NCBI GenBank assembly: GCA_964617455.1
Contig: CAZTYF010000019.1
Coordinates: forward strand, 1 to 34,524
Reading direction: 5' to 3'
DNA: 34,524 nt
DNA from: Monoglobus sp964617455
Lineage (GTDB): Bacteria; Bacillota; Clostridia; Monoglobales; Monoglobaceae
Every line of letters starts with the position of its first letter. The first letter of the stretch is position 1. The notes beneath the pieces are model-generated. The model was not told the origin of the DNA and made no database searches. It was given only the letters and a program-made list of their open reading frames with translations. The translations under genes were made by a program, and so were the position numbers. This document shows positions 1-6,871 of this stretch, piece after piece.

Positions 1-121
1 CGGGGGGTATACACCAAAAGTTCCACCAGAGTAGATAATAAGAGTAAATAAAGAGAGTATAATACTATACGGAGGATTTTAGAGTTGCAGAGCCACTCCC
101 ATCTTGTAACCAAAATTTAAC

Positions 122-150
122 TTGTCATTGTCCGGATAATGCTGTATAAT
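122..150 (+). promoter_or_regulatory. sigma-A promoter of the toxin transcript
   Basis: TTGTCA at 122-127 and TATAAT at 145-150 are separated by 17 bases, so transcription should begin near 156-158. This is one mismatch from consensus. The next gene downstream is the 27-residue peptide at 427, which gives an untranslated leader of about 270 bases. Confidence 0.65.
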
Positions 151-156
151 GACCAT

Positions 157-426
157 AGCGACATTTGTGTCGTTAGCCTGAGGCTTTCTCAAGCGGGGGA
201 GTATTTCGGCGCAAATAAAATGCGACGTTCTAAAAGGCTCATTTGGGGCTCCCAAAAAGCGCCAACGAAGTGCACTTTTTGGGAAAAGGAGGAAACCCGA
301 AGCAGGCGCAGCTTTTGCCCATCAGGGAAAAACAAGCAGGCGTAGGGATTTCCGACGTGTGGTTGCTGCTTCACCTCTGTTAAGCACGTTATTCGTGCTT
401 ATGATAATTTAAAGGAGGTGTTGCGT
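157..426 (+). promoter_or_regulatory. long structured 5' leader of the small peptide mRNA
   Basis: No convincing coding sequence lies here, but several foldable elements do. A 10-bp perfect stem pairs 250-259 with 275-284. GAAGCAG at 299-305 can pair with CTGCTTC at 366-372. An 8-bp hairpin with a TTATT loop covers 381-400. CACCTC at 372-377 is complementary to GAGGTG (415-420) inside the peptide's Shine-Dalgarno, so the leader could hide the ribosome site. I recognise no known riboswitch class. Folding is by eye only. Confidence 0.45.
411..420 (+). promoter_or_regulatory. perfect Shine-Dalgarno for the 27-residue peptide
   Basis: AAAGGAGGTG is a ten-base perfect complement to the usual 3' end of 16S rRNA, placed six bases before the ATG at 427. 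Such an extreme site for a tiny peptide is typical of type I toxin mRNAs, where translation is held down by structure. CACCTC at 372-377 could mask it. Confidence 0.7.
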
Positions 427-510
427 ATGAAGAATTTTAACTTGAAATTTTTCATTGCACTTGTAGTATTTATCATCATACTTTTGATAAATCCTTTAAA
501 AGTGTATTAA
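427..510 (+). CDS. 27-residue hydrophobic peptide, candidate type I toxin
   Basis: The frame opens with ATG six bases after a perfect Shine-Dalgarno and encodes 27 residues. It starts MKNFNLKFF, has one hydrophobic segment of roughly 17 residues rich in Ile, Leu, Val and Phe, and ends NPLKVY. It has no cleavage site, so it is best read as a single membrane-spanning peptide. A perfect 14-bp terminator stem starts directly after the stop codon. A consensus promoter on the opposite strand fires toward it and would make an RNA sharing that terminator. Size, charge layout, hidden ribosome site and convergent antisense RNA match the general plan of type I toxins such as Fst or BsrG. I see no sequence similarity to a specific family, so toxicity is inferred. 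It could instead be a small membrane regulator. Confidence 0.6.
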   Translation: MKNFNLKFFIALVVFIIILLINPLKVY

Positions 511-611
511 AAATAACAACCGCCTTTAAAGTTTTGCACGCTTTGGCGGTTGTTATTTAAATAACTAACCGAAGCAGCAAACCGTTCTACGTTCCGCCAC
601 TCCCCTTTTAT
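509..611 (-). ncRNA. candidate antisense (antitoxin) RNA
   Basis: A perfect promoter at 618-646 directs minus-strand transcription from about 611 into the shared terminator, giving an RNA of roughly 100 bases. It overlaps the 3' end of the peptide mRNA. Its 5' part also carries the complement of CCGAAGCAG (569-577), and the same nine bases occur in the peptide leader at 297-305. The RNA could therefore also pair with the leader, as in convergent par/fst-type loci. There is no open frame with a ribosome site in it. Confidence 0.5.
511..558. terminator. bidirectional terminator shared by peptide mRNA and antisense RNA
   Basis: A perfect 14-bp inverted repeat pairs 511-524 with 545-558 around a 20-base loop. 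The right arm ends in ATTT; on the minus strand the stem is likewise followed by TTAATA. It lies directly after the peptide stop and about 55 bases inside the opposing transcript, so both RNAs should end here. Confidence 0.7.
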
Positions 612-617
612 ACTTAG

Positions 618-646
618 ATTATACTACTTATCCCTCTTTTTGTCAA
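618..646 (-). promoter_or_regulatory. consensus promoter of the antisense RNA
   Basis: On the minus strand TTGACA (646-641) and TATAAT (623-618) are both perfect and separated by exactly 17 bases (624-640). No gene starts downstream on this strand before the terminator at 511-558, so its product is a short untranslated RNA. Confidence 0.75.
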
Positions 647-718
647 GGGGGATTTTTTGGATTTTGGGAGATAGGCGGTGGGCGCCTATTAGGAGCTATG
701 TCGACAAGATGTCGACAC

Positions 719-748
719 AGTATAGTATAGGTGAGTATAGTATAGGTG
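719..748. repeat. two tandem 15-bp repeats
   Basis: AGTATAGTATAGGTG occurs twice head to tail at 719-733 and 734-748. Two SalI-type GTCGAC palindromes lie just before it at 700-705 and 711-716. Confidence 0.8.
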
Positions 749-762
749 TGGCAAGTAAAGAA

Positions 763-790
763 AAGAGAGAGGTTAGTGATTCTCTCTCTT
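763..790. terminator. 9-bp hairpin, possible terminator
   Basis: AAGAGAGAG (763-771) pairs perfectly with CTCTCTCTT (782-790) across a 10-base loop and is followed by a T-rich stretch. It would suit the end of a plus-strand gene now lost. Confidence 0.35.
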
Positions 791-820
791 ATTCTTTTAT
801 TTATTATATTATCTATTCTA

Positions 821-910
821 TAGGACATTTCCGTCCCCTATTGGAGGACGGTTTTGTCCCCCATTGGAGGACGATTTTGTCCACCATTGGAGGAAAATTC
901 TGTCCTCCAT
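821..910. repeat. array of palindromic repeats with 23-bp period
   Basis: ATTGGAGGA begins at 840, 863 and 886, exactly 23 bases apart. Each unit continues to a downstream TCC block that pairs with the TGGAGGA block, giving three tandem imperfect palindromes. The last pairs TGGAGGA with TCCTCCA perfectly. A weaker related unit (TAGGAC to GTCC) starts at 821. This looks like iterons or a multi-site operator. Confidence 0.6.
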
Positions 911-1027
911 AGCGAAAAATAAAAAGATGGCACGCACAGGCACGAATTGTTTGTTATAATAGGGTTAGAAATCGGTGATAGGGTGTTTGTTATGGATGTA
1001 ATTCGTAGGATGATGGAGGTTTTGGGG

Positions 1028-4000
1028 TTACAGGCCGAATTCGGTCTTCAGGGTTTCCTCCAAGGTGCCGTCTTTTATGTGCTTCAGGGTGTCGCATTTG
1101 CGGATGTGGTTGTTTTTTGTCAAGCTCTCGTCGGCGAAGCCGAGGATGTAGCGGCGGCAGATTCTGTAGATTATCTCCGTGGGGGCGCAGCCGTACACCT
1201 GTTTTGCAAAGATGTGGGAAAGCCTCTGTTTGTCGTCGGGGTACAGGGCCTTCAGCTTCTTGCTTTGGTACAGGCGCTTTACTATTTCGGCTATGTACAT
1301 TCCCGATTTCATATAGAGGTCCGCAAAGGTGGCGTTGGGGTCGTCGAAACAGCCGGGGTTTTCCTTCTCCAACATATCCACCATTTGGATGACCACTTTT
1401 TTGGGGGTGAAGATTTGATTGGTTCGCTGGGGAGGGATATAGTCAAAGATGTCCCCTTTGTTGCCGGGCTCGAAATAGTCGGCAAGTTCTGTGCGCTTTG
1501 CCATGAACTCCTGCACGGCGTCATTGAAGACGACCTCGTCGAAAAGGTGGCCGTCAAAATGCTTGGTCTCACCGTTTTCCGCCACATAGTCTCCTCCGTC
1601 CCGCAGCATACGGAATTGGCTCAGGGACACGCCTTGGCCGTTTTGGGGATTGACGGTGACTTCCCAAAATACCTCCTCGGGCACAAGGGAATCGAAATTC
1701 GCAAGGGTGGTGTTCTCGTCGCCGTAGGCCATAAGGAAGGCGGGAATTGTGCGGGAGAAGCCTCGCAGGTGGTCGCGGACGTTTTGCTCGATGGATTTCT
1801 TCTCCTCCATCAGCTTTTCGGTCTCCACGGTTTCCACAATGGCCTGTGCGGCTTTTTCCATGGTCTCTTCGCTGCGGAGTTTTTCTCTTATCCTGTTCAC
1901 CATCTCTTCATAGCCTTGGGCTCTTCGGGCCTCAAATTTCTCTTCGAGCTTGGTGATTTCGGTGAGGGATGCTCCCGACTCTTGGGCCTCCTTGATTTTG
2001 TCCCTGTGCTCCTTCTCAAGGCGGTTGTCGCGAACGGTGAAGTCCCCGTATTCTCTGTCAACCACCGCGTCCGTGGTCCGGCGAATCTTGTGACGAAGGC
2101 GGGTTTGCGTGTTCTTGCCGAACTCCTTGCCGTATCGGTCTTTGGCGGTGTCCAAAAAGGTGTCTGCCATGGGCGCTCCCAAAGTCTCCCGAAGGTTTTT
2201 CAGCTCCTTCTTTTTGGAGTCGGGCCTTGAATCGGCGCCCTGTTTGACTTCCTCCGCGGCCTCGTCCAGCTTGTCTTTCACCTGGCCGTAGATCTTATCC
2301 CCAAAGATATCCTTGGCGGTGCCGATGACTTTCTCTTTCGGGATTTCCACCTCTCCGTCCTCGTTCAGGTTCAGCTTGTCCGCCGTGGTTTCGTCCACCG
2401 GGGCGGGGGTGAGGATTTTCGGCTCCTCAATGGCCTGCATATTGTTGATTAAGTCGATAATCTCCTTGGGGGCCCCGAAAATGCCGCTTATATTGGCGAA
2501 CAGGAAATTGGACATAAAGCCCCGCTCCACAACCTGTTTGGCGTGGATATGGCGGGGGATGGTCAAAACCTTCTCGGCGTCCAGCTCAATCATGGTCCCT
2601 TCGTCGTCCTCGCCGTATACCGGGAAGAAGTTCAAGAGCTCCCTCACATGCCTTTTGCGGCTGTCGAAATCTCCCTTATCTCCGGAGGTTTCGGGGATTA
2701 GGTCATTGGCGAACTTCTCGAAAATGTTGAGGGTTCTGGCCGGGTCGAAATCGAACACATAGGCGTTTTGCTTTCTGAAGGAGTCTCCGTTTTTGTCCGT
2801 GAACAGGCAGGGGTTTTGGGCCCGAAAGGCCGCCTGCATATAGAGGGAGGGGCTCTCCAAATTGCAGAGCATAAGCACCGCGGTCCACTCCGGTATGGTC
2901 ACTCCCGTGGTGAGCTGGCCCACAGACAGGGTGATGGTTTTGTCATATTCGGCGATTGCATGGGTGACCTTGTCAAAGGATTTCTCATTGTCGTCGTCCT
3001 CATCCAGCCTGCCGTCTCCCGCCGCCAAGATGATCTTATAATCCTTGAAAATCGGATGGAGCCTCAGCTTTTTCGCCAAGGCTTTGGCGCTTGCCACACG
3101 GCTGAGAATCCAGAAGGTGTGCTTGAGCTCCTCCCGCAGCTCCGGAGTGGAAAAGGGGAATTTTTCTTGGTAGGTCAGGGCATCAAGGAACTTGTCCACA
3201 TCGGTGTCGTGGATGAACTTTCCGGAATCGGAGGTTCTGAAAAACTCGTTCAAATCAAAGGCATATTCCTCGATATCGTTTTCCGCCAGCTCAATGCCTT
3301 TTCTCACCTTATCCCGAACAATGTCGGACATTTTGTAGGTATAAAGGGAGAGGCGGGGCAGATTGGCATAGGGGTTCTCGATTTCGCTTGATGAATCCCA
3401 ATCCCGCTTCTTCTGCTGCTCGTCCGCATAGGTCCAGTTGAAAATGGCGCTCTCCGGGAATTTCTCGTTGGCCAAGGCTTTGAAAGGGGTGCCCGACAGG
3501 TGCAGGGTCCACTTGCGGCGAATTTGATTGAAGGCGGTGTCCGTCCTGTAGGTATCCACTCCCTCGTGGGCCTCGTCCACAATGAGCACATCCCAAGTCA
3601 GGCCATTGTCGGAGCTGATTTCCGAGAGCTTTTCATATTGGCCTCCGAAATAGATTGAACCTTTCAAATCCTGAAGGCTCACGAATTCGATGCAGCCCTT
3701 TATATTTTCGTCAAGCATTTCCGTATATTCACGGCGGCTGCGGACATATTTTCGGCTTTTGATGCCCTCCACGTTGCTCACAAAGATATACCCGGATTTG
3801 GGTCCGAAAAAGGTCTCATAGTCCTCATACCAGGAATTGGCAATGGCGGGGCGGTTTGTCACAATCAGGATATTTCGGGCCCCCAATTTCATACAGAGGT
3901 CATAGGCGGAGAGGGTCTTTCCGAATCGGGGCTTTGCGTTCCACAAAAACTCCCCGTTTTCCCGGCCTTTGAAATAGTCCGCGGTTTTCTCCACCGCCTC

Positions 4001-4405
4001 CTTTTGCTCGTCTCGGAGCACATAGGGGATTGAGGCATCGGCATCCTCCTCGGATACGGTGCCGTGGTTTTGGGTAAAATCGATGAAATCATTTCGGGCG
4101 GCTCCCGGCTCAATGAAAAACCACTCGGTCTTGTCCTCGCGGGATACGCCCAGTTTTTTCAAATAGGCGTGAAAGTCCTTGTCGGTGAATGTGCCGTAGG
4201 GCTCCGTCATAAAAGCCGCCCGCATGGCCCAATGGGTTTTGTGGGCCACTCCCACCGTGTGGGTCTGCTCCCTTATGCGGGTTTCCACATCCCGCTCCGT
4301 GAACCCGATTTTGGTCCATCCCTCATGGGCAGGCACTCCGGGTGTGGTGTAGGCATAACACTGAGGAACAACCTTGGAGGATGTTTTTATATTAATCGCC
4401 GGCAT
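1028..4405 (-). CDS. restriction helicase: GIY-YIG-like domain, DEAH helicase and methylase-like C-terminus
   Basis: This 1125-residue protein is the last gene of a restriction-modification operon and probably the DNA-translocating and cleaving subunit. Residues 15-100 resemble the T5orf172/GIY-YIG nuclease fold (CYAYTTPG, GWTKIGFTERDVETRI, EWFF). A superfamily 2 helicase follows: Q-like motif near 130, Walker A AKPRFGKT at 157-164, DEAH at 277-280, SGTPF at 304-308, TTGVTIPEW near 499 and QAAFRAQ near 524. Roughly residues 700-900 are charged and helical, probably coiled coil. The last 135 residues look like the SAM-binding half of an adenine methylase (QIFTPKKVVIQMVDML, then ADLYMKSGMYIAEI) but contain no NPPY. 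The ATG has a good AAAGGAG nine bases upstream. That this domain is the nuclease is inferred from family resemblance. Confidence 0.8.
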   Translation of the reverse strand: MPAINIKTSSKVVPQCYAYTTPGVPAHEGWTKIGFTERDVETRIREQTHTVGVAHKTHWAMRAAFMTEPYGTFTDKDFHAYLKKLGVSREDKTEWFFIEPGAARNDFIDFTQNHGTVSEEDADASIPYVLRDEQKEAVEKTADYFKGRENGEFLWNAKPRFGKTLSAYDLCMKLGARNILIVTNRPAIANSWYEDYETFFGPKSGYIFVSNVEGIKSRKYVRSRREYTEMLDENIKGCIEFVSLQDLKGSIYFGGQYEKLSEISSDNGLTWDVLIVDEAHEGVDTYRTDTAFNQIRRKWTLHLSGTPFKALANEKFPESAIFNWTYADEQQKKRDWDSSSEIENPYANLPRLSLYTYKMSDIVRDKVRKGIELAENDIEEYAFDLNEFFRTSDSGKFIHDTDVDKFLDALTYQEKFPFSTPELREELKHTFWILSRVASAKALAKKLRLHPIFKDYKIILAAGDGRLDEDDDNEKSFDKVTHAIAEYDKTITLSVGQLTTGVTIPEWTAVLMLCNLESPSLYMQAAFRAQNPCLFTDKNGDSFRKQNAYVFDFDPARTLNIFEKFANDLIPETSGDKGDFDSRKRHVRELLNFFPVYGEDDEGTMIELDAEKVLTIPRHIHAKQVVERGFMSNFLFANISGIFGAPKEIIDLINNMQAIEEPKILTPAPVDETTADKLNLNEDGEVEIPKEKVIGTAKDIFGDKIYGQVKDKLDEAAEEVKQGADSRPDSKKKELKNLRETLGAPMADTFLDTAKDRYGKEFGKNTQTRLRHKIRRTTDAVVDREYGDFTVRDNRLEKEHRDKIKEAQESGASLTEITKLEEKFEARRAQGYEEMVNRIREKLRSEETMEKAAQAIVETVETEKLMEEKKSIEQNVRDHLRGFSRTIPAFLMAYGDENTTLANFDSLVPEEVFWEVTVNPQNGQGVSLSQFRMLRDGGDYVAENGETKHFDGHLFDEVVFNDAVQEFMAKRTELADYFEPGNKGDIFDYIPPQRTNQIFTPKKVVIQMVDMLEKENPGCFDDPNATFADLYMKSGMYIAEIVKRLYQSKKLKALYPDDKQRLSHIFAKQVYGCAPTEIIYRICRRYILGFADESLTKNNHIRKCDTLKHIKDGTLEETLKTEFGL

Positions 4406-4440
4406 TATATTGCATCTCCTTTGAAATTTTTCATAACAAG

Positions 4441-4500
4441 ATCCCTCACGGGGGATGTAGGGGGTGTCCCCCTACGCGGATGTCCCCCCGGAGGGGGGAC
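4441..4500. repeat. three GC-rich hairpins between methylase and helicase genes
   Basis: ATCCC/GGGAT (4441-4456), GTAGGGGG/CCCCCTAC (4457-4475, 3-base loop) and GTCCCCCC/GGGGGGAC (4482-4500, 3-base loop) follow one another in the 119-base gap. The last two are perfect 8-bp stems. No T-run follows on the minus strand, so attenuation, RNA processing or a small repetitive element are all possible. Confidence 0.65.
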
Positions 4501-4524
4501 AAACCGCAGGGTGGGTGGCGGGAA

Positions 4525-5565
4525 TCACTCCATCTCTTTCACATGGGTTTCGATGAATCGGATTTCCTCATCGTCCAATCCGTATTTCTCATAAAGCTGC
4601 GAATCAATCTCCCCAACGGACTTTGACCAGTCAATATCCGAGGAGGCAGTGAAATCCTGAAGGGGAACGTATTTCCATTTTTCCGGAGGAATATCCTGTG
4701 TCACCTTCAAAACTCCAAGCATAGTGCGTGCGAATTTTGATTTTATATATTTCAAACACGCTTCGGCTTCGGCTTGTGAATCAAAACAACCGATTGACAA
4801 AAAACTTTCGGTATGACCGGCAGCGGGCTGTCCGGTAACGGGTGCTGTAAGCGTTTCTCCTAAGGCACCCGATCCGGTTGCTTTTGGCACAAAGACTTTA
4901 TATTTATCCAAATTTATAACATCGTTTACAAAGTCTCTCCTAACAAATCTGTAAGCTCTTTTTCCGGAAAATCTTCCGAAAATTTTAATATAATCATACC
5001 CGTCATTTGGTTTATCTTCGGTGAATATTTCAGGCAATTTATCAAAGGCGTTAGATTTCAAATCATAGTCGTGCCCTTTGCTTAATCTTCCAAGCAATTC
5101 CGGATATTCATCATATAGTTTCTTTGTGAAATGATAAGCGAAACTTGTTATAACAATCTTAGAAAAACTTTCAAAATCGTCACGATTGATAACTTTTGGG
5201 AGAACTGTATTAATTTCGGGAAAGGGCGTAAAAATGCCGATGGGTCCAAAATCTTTATCAGCATCCCTATATGTTATCGCAACGCCGCCCTTTATGTCAG
5301 TATTGGGAAAAACATTGGCACTGTTTTGCTCATGCCAAACCACTTTCATATGGGGATCTTCCAGCTTCCTTTGGTTCCAGTCTTTTGGGGTGCTGCCCGC
5401 ATCGGACAAAAACCTTGCCGGTGTAATCAGCATAACTTTATCACTTAATGAATATGACGCATCCATAAAGTAATGATAAATTGAATTTTTACCTGTTGAT
5501 GTTCCCTCATATTCCTCCTGATAAGGCGGATTCCCTATTATATAATTAAAAAGTTTCTCTCCCAT
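4525..5565 (-). CDS. Eco57I-type DNA adenine methylase subunit (NPPY half)
   Basis: This 346-residue protein begins almost directly with the catalytic motif IV of N6-adenine methylases, FNYIIGNPPYQ (NPPY at residues 12-15). Features typical of Eco57I-like modification proteins follow, such as MLITPARFL and FPNTDIKGGVAI. No SAM-binding motif I lies upstream of NPPY in this chain, so the cofactor half is expected from a partner. Candidates are the upstream gene product and the C-terminus of the downstream helicase. The remaining 250 residues probably hold target recognition. The start is set by GGAGG eight bases before the ATG. The part at roughly 4860-5560 is visibly more AT-rich than its neighbours, which suggests exchange of the recognition region. 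Confidence 0.8.
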   Translation of the reverse strand: MGEKLFNYIIGNPPYQEEYEGTSTGKNSIYHYFMDASYSLSDKVMLITPARFLSDAGSTPKDWNQRKLEDPHMKVVWHEQNSANVFPNTDIKGGVAITYRDADKDFGPIGIFTPFPEINTVLPKVINRDDFESFSKIVITSFAYHFTKKLYDEYPELLGRLSKGHDYDLKSNAFDKLPEIFTEDKPNDGYDYIKIFGRFSGKRAYRFVRRDFVNDVINLDKYKVFVPKATGSGALGETLTAPVTGQPAAGHTESFLSIGCFDSQAEAEACLKYIKSKFARTMLGVLKVTQDIPPEKWKYVPLQDFTASSDIDWSKSVGEIDSQLYEKYGLDDEEIRFIETHVKEME

Positions 5566-5661
5566 AAAACATTCCTCCGAATTATGAATTTATATATACG
5601 CGGCCGGGCTTTTGCCTGTCCGATGAATTTTCTCATAGGCTGCAGATTGTTGACTATGTGA

Positions 5662-6627
5662 TTATGTATTAATATCCCAAACGCTTTTCTTTTCTTGCAA
5701 CTTATTAAACACCAAAACGGTTCCTTCCAAGGAATCGGAGTCCTTTTTCCAAGCTTTTATTACGCATTCTTTGGGGCCTTTATCCTCCGGAATACTGAAA
5801 ATTTCTCCTTCCGGAAGTTTATCAAGACCTTTCAAAGGGTCTTCTTTCGGCGGCTCGGTGCCGGGGGTTTTTCCGGTCAAACCATCCATTTGCCATATAT
5901 TCCAAGTGATTATCTTGATAATGTCCTCAATATCCTCAATATCCTCGCATTCATCGGGCGTGAGCTTCTTTTGGAATTTCTCCTCCATGTAATCCACGTA
6001 GTATTCCGCATAGGTCATCAGCAGGTTTATCCTTGCAATCAGCAGGCTGTCCCCTTGGTATTCATAGCCGTAGGTGGCCCTAAAAGCCCGTTTTGCCCAT
6101 ATTTTCCACCGGGCCTCATCGTTTTGAGATATCTCGCTTACCGCCCGCAGTTTTCTGTCAAGAACGCCGACTCTTTTTTCGATGGGGATGGGCTCTCCGG
6201 TGGCCGCATCATAGCGGCTCACCAAAAAGGGTGCCTCTCCGCAGGTGATTTCAAGATATCGGGTGTCTATGTAGTTTTCGAGAGCCTTTTCTCTTTCGGC
6301 TCCGCTGAAGGAGTTGATTTTTTCGATTTCTCCGGCGTCGATATAGTCGGTCATTTTTTTCACAATTTCAAAAGGGGTGAAGACCTCGGCGTGGGTCTTG
6401 GTCCGCTCGGATTGCTCCGCCGCCGCCTTGTCGGCCCGGCTTTTGAGAGCAAAACCCGGCTTTGTGAGCATTTTCGCCGTGATTTCATCCTCCCGACCGT
6501 AACCATCTCCCAATCGGGCATAGTTATCCGTGGCCCAGATGATTTCTTTTTCCGTTGTTCTATCCGTGAGAATCAAATCAAGCAGGCCGTTTTCATTAAG
6601 CTTTTCAATGATATCCCGCACCGTCAT
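5662..6627 (-). CDS. restriction-modification methylase subunit with SAM-site half
   Basis: First gene of the operon, 321 residues from the ATG at 6627. That start is preferred because TTGGAG lies six bases upstream; a TTG four codons earlier would overlap this site. The protein shows HAEVFTPFEIVKKMTDYI (the FTP block of adenine methylases) near residue 80 and LEITCGEAPFLVSRYD near 125, an unusual form of the SAM-binding motif I. No NPPY-type motif is present. A helical stretch LLIARINLLMTYAEYYVDYM follows, and the C-terminus is Pro- and charge-rich. I infer that it works with the NPPY protein encoded 96 bases downstream to form or assist the modification enzyme. Confidence 0.7.
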   Translation of the reverse strand: MTVRDIIEKLNENGLLDLILTDRTTEKEIIWATDNYARLGDGYGREDEITAKMLTKPGFALKSRADKAAAEQSERTKTHAEVFTPFEIVKKMTDYIDAGEIEKINSFSGAEREKALENYIDTRYLEITCGEAPFLVSRYDAATGEPIPIEKRVGVLDRKLRAVSEISQNDEARWKIWAKRAFRATYGYEYQGDSLLIARINLLMTYAEYYVDYMEEKFQKKLTPDECEDIEDIEDIIKIITWNIWQMDGLTGKTPGTEPPKEDPLKGLDKLPEGEIFSIPEDKGPKECVIKAWKKDSDSLEGTVLVFNKLQEKKSVWDINT

Positions 6628-6751
6628 AGCCGTCTCCAATCCGGGGCAATTTCCCTCGGCCCCGCCGATTTTTCAAAAATTCCGCAATCCCGCAAAATCT
6701 CCGAATCTTCCGCGGCCCGAACCCCTCTCCGCAAATGAATTACACAGCCTA

Positions 6752-6781
6752 ACTATAGCACAAAAGTCCCGCTTTTGTCAA
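6752..6781 (-). promoter_or_regulatory. promoter of the restriction-modification operon
   Basis: On the minus strand TTGACA (6781-6776) and TATAGT (6757-6752) are spaced by 18 bases. A small inverted repeat AAAAG/CTTTT lies inside the spacer. Transcription would start near 6745, about 118 bases before the first gene. Confidence 0.65.
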
Positions 6782-6871
6782 GCCCGGAGGCGGGTGAGTC
6801 CGAGGCTGCCGCGCAGGGTTTCGGCCCATGGGCGGCACGGTCGAAAACACAAAAAAACAGCCTCGGGAGCC

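Larger units (their letters stand above)
640..912 (+). pseudogene. possible remnant of a phage/plasmid replication-protein gene
   Basis: A 90-codon open stretch without a clear ribosome site contains DKMSTQYSIGEYSIG followed by a charged KEKRE segment. Such low-complexity linkers occur in DnaD-like or replisome-organiser proteins of mobile elements. The N-terminal and C-terminal domains are absent and the 3' half runs into palindromic repeats, so I read it as a decayed fragment at best. It may be chance. Confidence 0.2.

Noticed and set aside
139..345. 68-codon open frame on the plus strand before the small peptide
   Set aside because: Its ATG lies upstream of the promoter's -10 box and has no ribosome site; the region is better explained as a structured leader.
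821..910. Possible CRISPR array
   Set aside because: The period is only 23 bases with almost no spacer, the units are palindromic throughout and no cas gene is present.
947..2230. 427-codon plus-strand frame
   Set aside because: It is antisense to the helicase gene, low in polar residues and has no ribosome site; a shadow of the real gene.
5695..6738. 347-codon plus-strand frame
   Set aside because: It mirrors the first restriction-modification gene, which has clear methylase motifs, and runs across that operon's promoter.
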